Notes: generated by a model not told the origin, from the letters alone. 64,000 bases of DNA from Serripes groenlandicus (GCA_031761405.1 JASEVX010000003.1:110375543-110439542); one strand, 5' to 3'; counted from the stretch's first letter, positions 10,863 through 22,390 are shown. Translations and numbers: made by a program.

Positions 10863-12500
10863 ACGCATCATGTTACCATACAAATATGTATTCAAGCGTA
10901 AACTGATCGGAAAACTACTCGATTTAAATCGAATCGTCGATAATGAAAATATCTCAGACAAAACATCGATAGATAAAATGATAGAACGATTTTCGTTTCA
11001 TATTCAGGAAATTGCTGCTCGGCCTTTTGAAAGAAACATTGCGGGTAATTAACCACAAAAAAATGCTAAATATAATAGCAAATGGTTCGATGGTGAATGT
11101 GCAGACGCAAAGCGGTTATATAACAAAAGCTGTGTCAAGTATCAATAAAGAGAGAAATGATAAGAATAGAATTTTGTTCTGTGAAAATAAAACTAAATTT
11201 AGGAAATTGATACAGCGCAAGAAACGAGCTTACTCTTTGAGTTTTCGAAGTAAAAGTCCTCGGGAATTTTGGAATTCATTTAAACGGAAGAAGAAGGATA
11301 ACAATCACGAGGCATGTATTGCAGATTTGGAATATCATTTAAGGAGCATACATGTATTTAATACTATCGAGAAAACGGAAAATACTGGATATTGAAAAAT
11401 TCACTAAATATAGAGATTTAAATATAGATTCCCCTACATTTGTCGCGTTTAATGAGCCAATATCAGTGTCTGAAGTTGAACGGGCAATTAAACGTCTAAA
11501 ACGTCACAAGACGCCTAGGCCTAATGACAATTTACTACATGATTATTGCATCGGAACCATTGCCATTATATCGTGTCACTTTGCCGATTTGTTCAATATT
11601 GTATTTAATTCTGGATATTTCCCCCAAAGTTGGTCTGAAGGATTAATAATTCCCATTCATGAAAAGGGAGATAAGCAAGACCATAATAACTATCGCGGCA
11701 TAACTTTACTGAGTTACTTAGGCGAATGTTTCATAAGTGTATTGGACGAAAGTTTGGATTTAGAAAAGATTGTAGCACTACTGATACTGTATTTATCCTA
11801 TCAAATCTAATTGGACATTTCCTTAATGGCAATAAACGGCTTTATTGTGCCTTCGTGGACTTCAAAAAAGCTTTTGATTTGGTTAATAGAAACGCATTGT
11901 TGTATAAATTGTTCAAAGACGGCCTTGGTGGTAAAATACTTTGCATATTTAAATATATGTATGAGCGAGTTAAATCCTGTGTCAAACGCGGCAAGGATTA
12001 CTCTGATGCTTTCGATATTTCAGTAGGGTTGAGACAAGGCCAACTAAATTCATCTATTTTATACGCACTTTTTTATTGGAGATATTGTTCTATCTTTGCA
12101 GGATAGATCTATACTGTGGTCTTAACATTACAGATATTTGTATTATTTTTGTATTATTCGCGGACGATATGGTAATGATCGGCCAATTCAAAGAGGATCT
12201 GCAGTCCAGTTCAATTCGTTTAAACAAGTATAGTGTATTGCTATATATGGGGACTCGAGGTTAACATTGAAAAGACTAAGATTGTTATATTCAGAAAAAG
12301 GGGCAACATTCGAGGATGTGAACACTCTTGTTATAATGGCAGAATATGGAGAATGTGGATAATTCTACTTATCTCGGTTTGGTTTTAAATTACACAGGGT
12401 CTTTTGTTATATCTAATATCTAATCGGCGCAGCATCAACGGCGCAGCATGTACTCCATAACAATGTGATTAAATACGCTGTAAACTGCACAATGGCTTTA
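10863..12500 (+). pseudogene. non-LTR retrotransposon (LINE) ORF2 remnant: linker and reverse transcriptase
   Basis: Decayed coding sequence spread over at least four frames. From 10870 comes the endonuclease-RT linker, including KWFDGECADAKRLYNKS at about 11079-11130 and a basic FRKLIQRKKRAYS stretch. From 11352 come RT entry motifs (KTPRPNDN, NNYRGITLLSYLGE). From 11726 come the palm motifs FVDFKKAFDLV (catalytic Asp) and VGLRQG. FADD, the second catalytic motif, lies near 12150. Downstream, outside any long frame, VNIEKTKIVIFRKRG (about 12255) and TYLGLVLNYTGSF (12366-12404) mark the start of the thumb. The endonuclease domain is missing, as expected of a 5'-truncated LINE. Frameshifts and stops make it dead. 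The FKKAFD/RGITLLS wording is most like jockey/CR1-group elements of invertebrates. The 3' limit is uncertain. Confidence 0.9.
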
Positions 12501-12509
12501 TAACTAAAG

Positions 12510-12793
12510 TTTCACCTTTTGCCACAATATATATGATAACTAAGCTAGATATAGTGTAACGTTTATTTGTGTATTTTGCTTTTCTCACAGATCATGTGGC
12601 CTATTGAACTTGTATTTGAAATAAACTTCGTCGTGTATATAACTCATAAAATCTTTCTTATCTTTGATTTAAAGGGAGTCAATTAAAGTAACAGTTTACA
12701 CTACAAGGATTAACAATTCTAACCGGCGTGTTAGTCGATTGTCTTCTTGACGGGATAGTGTGGAGATGTAATGTCTGTCACAGCTAACTGATT
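12510..12793. other. no recognisable feature
   Basis: AT-rich spacer between the LINE remnant and the duplicated block. It may include decayed LINE 3' sequence. Confidence 0.4.
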
Positions 12794-13165
12794 ACATATA
12801 GAGACTTAAGTATGCGTTTGACAATAGTGCATTAACGTTTCCATTATTTATTGACATAGAGCAAAAGGTTGTAATTTAGTTTTTGACAATATGTATACGT
12901 GAATAATTCATTGCAACTACTAGAGTCATTGAACTCGAAAATATCGAAAATACTGAATCGCTTTAAGGAAATAATAACTGACTTCATCTAGAGACTTAGG
13001 TATGCGTTTGACAACAGAGCATTAACGTTTCCATTATCTGCTGACATAGAGCAAATGGTTATTTAGTTGTTGACAATATGTATACCTGAATAATACATTG
13101 CAGCTACTAGAGTCATTGAACTCGAACATATAGACAATACTGAATCACAATAAGGAAATAGTATA
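12794..13165. repeat. tandem duplication, 2 x about 185-190 bp
   Basis: GAGACTTAAGTATGCGTTTG at 12801 recurs as GAGACTTAGGTATGCGTTTG at 12991. The match runs through ATTAACGTTTCCATTAT, GACAATATGTATAC and CTACTAGAGTCATTGAACTC. The second unit is a few bases shorter. Non-coding. Confidence 0.9.
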
Positions 13166-16100
13166 ACTTGTAATACTCACATAATACCATGGTATATATA
13201 TATACATATACCAATGTGGTTAACCCACAGTACAACCACAGTTCTTATTTTGAAAAATACATCTGTTAAAGAGGCTTACTTTATTCACAATTAAGATACT
13301 TAAAACAAGTAGGTTCTACAAAGTAAAAACGCTGCCAAACTTATTAAACATATTAAACAGATCGTTTAGCTGTCTATTTAAAATTGCTGTAATACAGCAA
13401 CTGTGTCGAGCTTATTGAAAGCAACAATAAATATTTCAACAAGAGGGTCGTGCGCACTGTATCGATTACCTGACCTGAGTACTGCGGATGAAAACCAGAT
13501 CAATAGTATTGGAGGATAAATGTGTTTGATATTTTTGCTTGGATATCTGTTTAAATAGCTTTGTCAAATTATCTTGAGATCAGTCCAGCGCTTTCAGAAA
13601 AGATGAAGCTTTAAATATTGCCATTTAACCCTCTTTCCGATGCCACATTACTATCATGTCTGTCGACAAAATCTTTATGGCTTGAACAGTTCTTGTATAT
13701 GGTCATCTTTCGACTGTTTCTTCCAAATCATCATACAATCAGACCAGCAATGTCCGTGGCGAATACTGTCAAATCTGTCCATTTACCTCCTTTTAATTTC
13801 CAAGTCAGAGTAAATATATTATAATGTTATATAATTAGTTGAACATTTTTGTTACGGAGACCATCAAGGTGACATCCATGTGAAAATTGATTTAAGAGAT
13901 ATTGCTAAAAGGATTTATTGACGATACATGGTAGATACATGCTGATCACAATTACTCCCATAGCATTGTAAGCTCAGGATCAAATTCCACCAACGTTACT
14001 AATCGCTGAGTGATACTTAAATTTAAGGGCGTATTTCATATGTTTTGTTTTCCGCATAAAAATATAAAAATATTTCATTTCTTAACAAATGTTGTTAGTC
14101 AACAAGATAACTATTTATGTCAACTTAGTCACTTACTTAAATACATTCGACCATTCGTGTTTTACAAAATATAAGGGAAACGAAAATGCTTTTCAGTAGT
14201 TAAGTATTACTTAACGCTAAGATAGGTAAGTGGAATTGGACCCAGGTTACCTTAACATGTACTCAATATTATTGTAACGTCACCAATGAGCTTATAAAAG
14301 TTATATTATTATATATTAAACTAGCATGATATCCATTCTAAGCATTCTTTGACTCCATATGCAATAACCGTAGTATATCGAATGAGATATCTCTGTCCCC
14401 TTGTTTAATAATGCAATGCTCCAACTTCTAGACGTCATAAATCACACACGCAATCATTGCCATTCATCAAGAAAATGATTCATTGTTTTAATGAATTCCC
14501 TCTGGCAGGCTGGCGGATTAATCAGAAAACTGAGATCATACGTGTTCATTCGTACACATGTGGACTCGACTAAGGCAAAATTAAAACGGAAGCCCAGTTG
14601 AAACAAAGCCAAGAGCTGTTTGGAGAAAAACGGAAGGACTTGTGATAACAAAAATGACCAGACGCAACTAGTATTCATTTGACTATTCTTTGTAGATAAT
14701 ATCATCTGTATATGTGTCCATCAAATTGACTTAAATTTGGTATCTATCTAAAAGTAGTAGCTAAGAAAAATGTATGGTATGTTAAAGTCGAGGAAAATAA
14801 TAGCTTTTTCCATTTCAATTATGTTTGCTTTTTGATTGTCGAACATCGGAAACGTAAAGCCATTTCAGTGCTGTTATAACACGTTTTGACATACATAATT
14901 TCACACTCTCCTAAACTGCTTAAAGTTAAAGGTTAAATTTTCATTATTTGTTATAATCTATTTTTGAAATCTAGCAAAATCAGGAAACTTCAAAGTTATT
15001 TCGGATTATTATTTGTTGTTCACGTATTAATTTTGTTAATGTAAATGTATGTAAATGATGAGATACATGTATTTGTATAAGTCGATTAAAATCTATCTAT
15101 CTATCTATCATAATAATACAGTGATATGGCATCTAGACATCTAGTTAATAAGTTTGTGATTTATCCTTAAATATAGAATAAACGATTTTACAACGATTTA
15201 AAAAAGTAATCGGACCATATTAGAAATGTCATCTACCATTCAGTCGTTTTGTCAGTATATGGAACACTTTTATAGCCATGCACAAATACAGGTTTCAAGT
15301 ATTGATGAAAACAAATTACATGTTTATATAGGAAGATAATATGGAATGAAGTATCATTTACGTAAATATATGTACTGGTATGGCAATGCAGACAATTACC
15401 GTAAAACACGATTCAATAAGAAACTGAATATTATTGATTTCAACCATTATGTCTACCATTTACCACATACAAAAACATATTGACGTAAATGCAGCATACC
15501 ACGTTCCCCCCTCTATAAAATAATTATGCTTTCTTTTATGGAGAGTTTGCATATCTTTTCCTCGACGTGATTAAATATGCCTCCTACAGAGGTGTTATGA
15601 AAGGGTTAGTTCTAATTTGACAGAGACGGATCTGATATGATTTAATTTCTTCAATCAAATCTATAACTCGATCATTTATCTCATTTTCCCTATGTCATAC
15701 GAAAACTGTCCCTCGGGACTCTCCGCCCATCGATAATACAGGTCAGCCTACGTTTTCAAACATTGCGAGTATGATTAACCTAATTTCCAGCCTGAGCATA
15801 CAGTTTACAAGAAGCAATTCAGAACAGAAATGACAAAAACATAAACTACGAGTATACAAATCTTCGAAGATGCCATGCATTCATTTGAATGTAATGCCAT
15901 ACCTTTCAAAATTGGTTTTCTAATGCAGTGACATTGACATGTATCAATCAATCAAAATTAAATATCCTTTTCTTTACAGTGCAATTTATGTCGCAACGAG
16001 ATATATATTAACTGAACACCATGCTATCGTACAGGCCAAGCGTTCAAGGGACACAGAAACATACAGTGTTATTGATTATTCTTTATTGAAAACTGACTTA

Positions 16101-16470
16101 ATTGCACGGACACGAACTGTACTATCGTGTATAACTTGGGCAGTTATATATAATAGTGTCATTTGAACGTAGCCTTACATGTAATAGACTTTGAAAATAT
16201 CAACATATTAAGTGAAAGCTGACTAAATATACTGGAACGAAGTTTGCTTTTTGTTCTGAACGCTACAACTTAAATGTTGCCGCAGTGGCTGTGGAACACT
16301 CAGTAGAAATTGCAGCCACAATATAACCCTTGCTTCAACCGTTAGAGCTATGTTTATGGGTCTGAACAATTGGAGTCAATGTCAGTCTTGAGCTCCAAAC
16401 GGTGGGTCGGTATTAATGTCATACCTTATATATTATTATCATTATGTTACTATATGTTGTGGGACCAATA
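13166..16470. other. no gene recognised over 3.3 kb; microsatellites
   Basis: AT-rich. (TA)n at 13193-13204 and (ATCT)n at 15091-15109. The stretch before the latter (14990-15110) reads like a retroposon 3' end with a tetranucleotide tail. Frames of 68-83 codons at 13618, 14454 (minus) and 15939 show no family signature. Confidence 0.45.
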
Positions 16471-16477
16471 TCATCTT

Positions 16478-16540
16478 TCCTGTCCGCCGCGATATGACCC
16501 TAGCTGTTGAAAGTGGCGTAAATCCCAAACACAAACAAAT
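16478..16540 (+). repeat. SINE 3' tail fragment
   Basis: Contains GCCGCGATATGACCCTAGCT followed by GTTGAAAGTGGCGTAAATCC and an ACAAACAAAT end. This is the conserved 3' part of the tRNA-headed SINE family seen at 22.1, 30.0 and 50.6 kb. Confidence 0.6.
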
Positions 16541-16544
16541 CCTG

Positions 16545-18446
16545 TATTTGTTAGACGGCCTAAACGCAGCTCTGGTTTATCTGAATCAAATCTTTCTGCA
16601 AAATCATACATACTGTTACACTTGTCTTTGCTATCGATCTAATTTTGTCAATACGTATAAAAGACATGGTTTTCCTTTTCAGAAAATGAGATGAAGTAGA
16701 GGAAATCCGTAGATCAAAGAATGTGAACTATAGATAATGATGTTTCATAGTACTATGACCCTATTTTCAAGTTGAAGATCGTTACGATTGGTTTATTACT
16801 AAAAGTTTAATACAAATGTATGGTTTTTACTTGATTCCATTATTAAATAAATACACATATATATATATATACAAATGTACCTGTCTATACTGCTTTCATA
16901 TCCAAATGGACAAAAGCCCAGAAACTTTGGATGTCGGAAAACTTAAAAACTGTAACAGTAGACCATGTATCGGTATACAAGTTGGACCAAATGATCAGTT
17001 AACATTGTAACCAGTACACCATCGAGCGCATGTGCATTAATCGCGTGTGCTTGTTGTGATGCATCACACTTAACATTCTAGACCGTATTCGAAACGTACA
17101 GTCGTGGTAGTCGAAATGTTTAATTGTATTTCGCAAACATGGTTGTGTTTAGGTGTCATATAACATTGACAGTACTGCTTGGCACGCATTGCAAACGGGC
17201 TAGGGCTTGCAGAGAATCAACGTTTATGTTCAGTTGGTATGCTCAAAGCGGCAATACGGCATTATGTTTTTACACGGCGTTTGAAGTTTCATAAGAACAC
17301 GACAGAGTCTTTTGAACTCGATTAAGAAACAAGATAGTCATACCCGTGATTTTCCGTGTGCAAAGGTCATGACAACAAATTACCACTTAGGCTCACGCAC
17401 CTTTATAATCATTTTCAAACATACAGTTTGAATGCCCCGGTGTATTAATGGAATCTTTGCAAAACCGTGCGAAATCATTTGCCTGAGCACGTTATCCAAC
17501 CGCGACGACAATAAGTACGTCCTGTTAAACGTGACGTCCGAGTACTTCAAGGTTAGCCTACGGTATGAATAATGATCAAGTGTTCTGTTAACAAATTAGT
17601 CGATGTTTCGTTTGGATAGCAATGGCCGCCATGCAGGGTGTACCGTCGTAATAGAGAGATGCTATAGTTTTGTGATTCAAAGTCGCGCCTGATGTTTGGG
17701 AATGATCATGATTCGGGATGATTATAGTTTACCCCTCTCGTGCCAAGGGAAGACATTTAACATACGCAATAATGATATTGTCACTCAGCAAGATTTTGAG
17801 TTTTTCATGTATGCCCAGCGACGTCATATCACATTGCAACAGAACATAGATAGTCTACACGTCGAACATAATGTCAGAGACTTTTCGCGACGAATCAACA
17901 TTCACGCCTTTATAACCTTACGGCTTCTACACAACTCCTATGGAAGATGTGAATGGACACAATGGAACTGCGTGTACAACATGTGGCGAAAGATACTGTT
18001 GACGCTAAAGGAACTTGAATACTAGTTAGTGCAAATTTTGAATGCCATTTTTCAACAATCTGTTAACGTCTATCAGGCGTCGATGCCAAGGCTGCATTGA
18101 AAACAACATTCCTGCAGTTTTAACCTCTCCGATTTTTGAAAGATTTCTCATGATAATAAGTAATAGTTAGAACAAGTGTTTTTTTTTCATGTTTTTCTTC
18201 ATTATACATGACTAAATGATTTGGCCAATTATTGTTTTTCTTACTTTTAATCTTACTTTTAAACTTTTCAGTTCATGTAACATATCAGATAGGCACAGTT
18301 TCTTTATTTCCATTGATATAAACATTATAATGTAGCTTTTGGAAGTTGTCGTAGGATTGATTTTCTTTGCGTTCGACGTTAATAATAACGTTCAACTATA
18401 TAATTTAACGCAGATCTCTTAGTTCACAATTTTAGTAAACATGAAA
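16545..18446. other. no gene recognised; one 109-codon frame
   Basis: AT-rich, with (TA)n at 16857-16871. The plus frame at 17696-18025 (109 codons) has no recognisable motif, no splice context I can defend and no repeat match. I leave it uncalled. Confidence 0.45.
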
Positions 18447-18707
18447 TGAACCGTTCCACGAGAAAACCAACATTCTGGTATCTTCGAAATGTATCGACCC
18501 ATATCAACCTGTGCAGTCCACGCAGGCTAATCTGGGCCGACACATTCCGTCTAGGAGGGATAGAGGTATAGAGAATTTATTCTTTAAACAGAAATTCCAC
18601 ATGCGGCGACAAGTAGCTGTCCGGAAGCCTGTGCGGCCTGCTTAGGCTGATCCGGGTCGATACTGTACGCAAAGTCCACAATGTTGGTCTTCTCGTTGAA
18701 TGGCTCA
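18447..18707 (-). mobile_element. GAGCC MITE, complete copy
   Basis: Runs from TGAACCGTTCCACGAGAAAA to TTCTCGTTGAATGGCTCA, with the paired sub-terminal blocks ATGTATCGACCC and GGGTCGATACTGTACGCA. The internal order (CACATTCCGTCT first, GGCGACAAGTAGCTGTCC second) is the reverse of the copy at 1.2 kb, hence the minus orientation. Confidence 0.85.
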
Positions 18708-19784
18708 TATGTTTTCCGCTAAAATAGGGAAATTAGTAACTGTCTTCTACAGAGGTTTTCCATCTACAGAGGTGTTATTTCGACATGTCACACTGTGCCT
18801 CTAATTTCACTTTTACATCTCGATTTGTAAATATTGTAACCTCTTATGTATATATACTTACAACTTCAATTGTCGTCTAAAGCATTACTTTGTAACTTGT
18901 GTCGTTGGATTGTGTTGGGTTATTCATATATGCACATAGTTTCAGACAAAAAGAAACAGACAATAGTGTAAGTTGTCTAATATTCCCTGATACGAAATTC
19001 AGATTTTTTGCAGACAGGCTTGGATTTCCCTCTAGAACAATAAAACGCACGGAGCTTTAAATTAACCGTGTTCAAAATTGACAAACGCAACACAGGTCTG
19101 ATTGATTCTATTTTGATTCGTCCCTTAGTTTAATGTGGATTCGTCCGTCAGCTGAATTATTACAACTGTTTGTTTCTATTTCAACGATTCCTCTTACGCA
19201 TGTTCTAACGAATCAATGATGTGTACGAAGCATGACCTGACTGCATTCACTTTTCTTCTGTCGTGTCGCTGCATTATTATTTCCCTTCTAACCGCTATCA
19301 ATAACCCCACAATACATTTAATTAAACATTCTGTAAATAACTAGGCTTATCTTCGATGGAAATAACAAAGAAGAAACGAAAGATTGGGCTTATTCATATT
19401 TCATTTAGAGCCGTGGAACTCTAATCATATAGATTTAGCTGTTTTAGTCAATAATAACTGGAAATTGCTAGTTTGGTGGTAGAAACCCTTTGTTTATATT
19501 TATAGATACATTTATAAGTTATTTCAACTTATTCGACGTTAAATAAACACTATGTTCTATTTTAAAAATTTCCAAAAATAGATAATTAACAGTTGAGTAT
19601 TTATTGAGTTCTTTAGAGATATCAAAATATTAGGTTATTGACGTGTTAGGGTAATGAACATTCACATTGCATGGAACATTGATTCTGAAAAATAATTATA
19701 TCCTGATATTTAAGCACTTCCCACATGCGACAATTTTGAAAACATCTAGACAAAGTTAAGTAAATTTCTATATATAAGCTTTTA
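18708..19784. other. no recognisable feature
   Basis: AT-rich. No frame over 60 codons and no repeat structure noticed. Confidence 0.5.
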
Positions 19785-19788
19785 AATA

Positions 19789-19916
19789 AATTTGAAAACA
19801 TTGCGGCCGAAAGAGAAATTACTCATTATGAGCAATTTGCTATTTTGACACATTGATTTCAAAAGTCGTCTGTTGCAGAGGCGTCAGAAAGAGTCTGTAT
19901 GTTGGAAAGGGTTGAA
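19789..19916 (-). repeat. TTAA-type MITE, half copy
   Basis: Matches the MITE from GAAAACATTGCGGCC through the GAGCAATTTG hairpin to GTCTGTTGCAGAGGCGTCAG and a GGAAAGGGTTGAA end. It is the first member of the tandem duplication. The terminal TTAA is mutated. Confidence 0.75.
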
Positions 19917-20078
19917 GATAACTATATGTCTGGTAAAGACATTGTTGCAAAAATAGAAACAAATGTTCTAAAAAGGTTTTCGCCTAAATGTATTATTTAT
20001 GCTAAATTATGGTGTGTTCTATCTAATTTTCAATCGAATTATTAAACAGAGCTATACATGGAAGAACTGTTATTGAAT

Positions 20079-20208
20079 AAATTTGAAATCATTGCGGCCA
20101 AAGGAGAAAATACTCATTATGAGCAGTATCCTATTTTGACACAATGTTTTCAAAAGTCGTCTGTTGCAGAGGCGTCATATATCGTCTGTGTGTGGGAAAG
20201 GGTTAAAC
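20079..20208 (-). repeat. TTAA-type MITE, half copy (duplicated)
   Basis: Second member of the duplication: GAAATCATTGCGGCCAAAGG to GTGGGAAAGGGTTAA. The terminus is intact TTAA here. The overlapping 66-codon frame (20058-20258) is a by-product. Confidence 0.75.
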
Positions 20209-20411
20209 CGTACATAAAGATAACTAGTTGTCTTGTTCAGACATTGTTCCGAAAATAGAAAAAAATGTTCTAAAAAGGTTTTCATCTAAATGTATTCTTT
20301 ATTCTAAATTCTGGTGTGTGCTATCTAATATGCAATCGAATTAACATACAGAGGTCACCCTCAACAAAATAAAACTAGAACTGTGAGTTAACTCACAAAA
20401 GGATGCCCCCC

Positions 20412-20600
20412 GTTGCGCTTACAAGACATATGGACAGACAGACGGACAGATATATATCCGACCGGTATAATCTTACTTCATGCACATCCTCAGGTTGTGT
20501 ACTGCAACTGTGTAAAGTTTCATGAGAATCAGTTTAGCCGTTACGGAGGAGTTGCGCTTACAAGACATATGGGCAGACAGACTGAAGGACGTACTCATGT
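20412..20600 (+). repeat. dispersed repeat with ACAGACAGACGG motif, partly duplicated
   Basis: GTTGCGCTTACAAGACATAT followed by GGACAGACAGAC occurs at 20412 and again at 20551, 139 bases apart. Between them lies TTTCATGAGAATCAGTTTAG CCGTTACGGAGGA. I recall this as a common bivalve interspersed repeat. The element class is not clear from the sequence. Confidence 0.6.
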
Positions 20601-20655
20601 GTATTTGTGGGGTTATTTCTTTTGTTTCAAACGTGTGGGTTGCAACCCACAAGTA

Positions 20656-20700
20656 TGCTATTCATTCCGTAAGTATCCCCCTTTTACGGAATGAATAGCA
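20656..20700. repeat. perfect 17 bp stem hairpin
   Basis: TGCTATTCATTCCGTAA pairs perfectly with TTACGGAATGAATAGCA around an 11-base loop. A smaller palindrome, GGGTTGCAACCC, lies just upstream at about 20637. Probably the centre or end of a decayed foldback element. It is too short to class. Confidence 0.85.
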
Positions 20701-20841
20701 TTAATATGCAAATAAGATACCGGTTATAAAACAAACAAAAACAATATTTATCTAAGTGTCTTTATAAGGGTGGAAGGAACTTTGTTTGCGGGGAGAGTGG
20801 GAGGGGGGGTATAATGAACAACAATAGACTGTCGACATGTA

Positions 20842-20950
20842 TCTTATGAAATCAAAGTAATGTTAGTTTAGTGACGTCATCAAGTAATTACTCAAGATAA
20901 GATATCTAAAGTCCATGTCTTCTGATGCCAACTTGGATATCTACTACATG
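20842..20950 (+). repeat. diverged direct repeat, copy 1
   Basis: ATGAAATCAA..AATGTTA..TTTA.TGACGTCATCAAGTAATT then CCATGTCTTCTGATGCCAAC and TTGGATATC align with 21376-21480. The copies flank the SINE tail and the 61-base hairpin. Confidence 0.65.
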
Positions 20951-21004
20951 TTTCAATTAAACAATGCAGGGTACAGCTATATTGTGTGGGTTACTGGTGT
21001 GAGA

Positions 21005-21095
21005 AAACCGGGAAACATATGAGAAGGTGAACTGGCCGCCGTGATATGACTGACAAATTGTTGAATTCGGCGTTAAACCCCAATCAATCAATCAA
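21005..21095 (+). repeat. SINE 3' part with (AATC)n tail
   Basis: GCCGCCGTGATATGACTGAC, AATTGTTGAATTCGGCGTTA and then AACCCC(AATC)n. This is the clearest example of the SINE family's 3' end in the window. No tRNA-like head is recognisable upstream, so the copy is 5'-truncated or decayed. Confidence 0.75.
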
Positions 21096-21175
21096 TCCAT
21101 TTGAGCTCAAATTCCTATTCAGTGAGGGCGTCAATGGTAATGTGTCTCAACGAAGAAGTAATCTATAACAAAACC

Positions 21176-21236
21176 CATCCTCGGTACCCAGGCTATCCAT
21201 ACTAATGTATGCATAATAGCATGGGTACCGAGGATG
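21176..21236. repeat. 61-base hairpin, 21 bp stem
   Basis: CATCCTCGGTACCCAGGCTAT pairs with ATAGCATGGGTACCGAGGATG with one mismatch around a 19-base loop. It has the shape of a small-RNA precursor or the centre of a foldback element. Nothing else supports transcription. Confidence 0.85.
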
Positions 21237-21375
21237 ACAAATACGGGACATTGCACCCATGTAGGCATTGCCATAAGACAATGTTTCATATTGGTTTGAG
21301 AAAAAGACATGGCTTCAAACGTGTCCTTGATACCGTATATAATATATGCATCCAGACAAGCACGATTCGGAGAGC

Positions 21376-21480
21376 CTATGAAATCAAATCAATGTTATTT
21401 TAATGACGTCATTAAGTAATTGCATACCACAATATATGTACAGACCATGTCTACTGGTACCAATTTGGATATCCCTAACG
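21376..21480 (+). repeat. diverged direct repeat, copy 2
   Basis: Partner of 20842-20950: ATGAAATCAAATCAATGTTA, TGACGTCATTAAGTAATTGC, then CCATGTCTACTGGTACCAAT and TTGGATATCC. Roughly four of five bases agree by eye. Confidence 0.65.
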
Positions 21481-22110
21481 TTATCAATACACGCTTGGAA
21501 TAAGTCTTGTCTGCCACATTCATGCTACGAATCCCAATGGACACTGCTATGCAGAACTCTTTTTGAATACTTCAAAAGTGCATAGCCAGATCGGATTTCT
21601 CAGATGCACTAGTGGATAAAGATCTACACTGGTCGCAAATGATTTACGGTTGGAATTCGCAGAGTGCAGCTTATATCTAAAATCAGTTAAAAACAGACGA
21701 ATACATTAAATTGATACTAATCTTGAAGACATCACATTTCCCTCACATTGCCGATAATTAATTCTAAAACATTGAACGATAACACTGAAATGTAATTTCT
21801 ATTATATCTCTCATTGCGCATTAACTGTCTCTGACGTTATCACAGACACACACCACGACAAGGGGGAAATGGTTCCATTTCACATGAGGAGAACAACGAT
21901 ATAACCTCCGAATACATCAAACATGTAGATCGGTAACCGCTTTAAAACGATGTGTTAATTTTACCTTCAAAACAATAAGCAAAATCCTCGAAGACAGAAA
22001 TAATACTCTTAAGATGCAATCGAAAACATTTCCTAGAAGGCTTTCTACAGTGGTCGGCATTCAGATACGGCAGGACGTGTTTCTATCAAAAGGTGCCAAG
22101 CTCTTAAAAG
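21481..22110. other. no recognisable feature
   Basis: AT-rich with no frame over 60 codons and no repeat noticed. Confidence 0.5.
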
Positions 22111-22390
22111 CATCGATTGATTGATTTGTTGGTGCTTTATGCAACTTTCAACAAAATTTCAGTTATTTCACGGCGTTTCCTGGGTATGTTACCAGTACTA
22201 CTGGTCCGTTTATCGTGACACCAGCCGTTCAGTCGTTATGCTTAACCTGCAATACTGAGCACCAATGAGGGCAGCCATTTCTATCATTTCTTAAGTACTT
22301 GGTATGACCTGACAGAGAATCGAACCCACGACATCCCGCACCCGAGGCGTACGCTCTTCAGAATGGCTTGTGTCATTTGCCAATACCAGA
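22111..22390 (-). mobile_element. tRNA-headed SINE, near full length
   Basis: On the minus strand the order is: tRNA-like head with a B box (GTGGGTTCGATTC), GTCAGGTCATACCAAGTACT, body with AAGCATAACGACTGAACGG, CCAGTAGTACTGGTAACATA, CCAGGAAACGCCGTGAAATA, then a GTTGAAA..GCAC end and an (AATC)n tail. The same order of blocks is found at 22.96, 29.99, 38.75 and 50.2 kb, which defines the family. The A box is degenerate. Confidence 0.8.

Larger units (their letters stand above)
19785..20350. repeat. tandem duplication of a MITE-containing segment (2 x about 275 bp)
   Basis: Unit 1 starts near 19785 and unit 2 near 20075, both at AATAAATTTGAAA. Both contain CATTGCGGCC, ACTCATTATGAGCA and AAAAGTCGTCTGTTGCAGAG. 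Both then share non-MITE sequence: AAAATGTTCTAAAAAGGTTTTC, CTAAATGTATT and ATCTAAT..CAATCGAATTA. The duplication therefore happened after the MITE piece was in place and carried flanking DNA with it. Confidence 0.85.

Noticed and set aside
17696..18025. 109-codon frame as a gene
   Set aside because: No recognisable domain, signal or splice support. This length is expected by chance in 64 kb.
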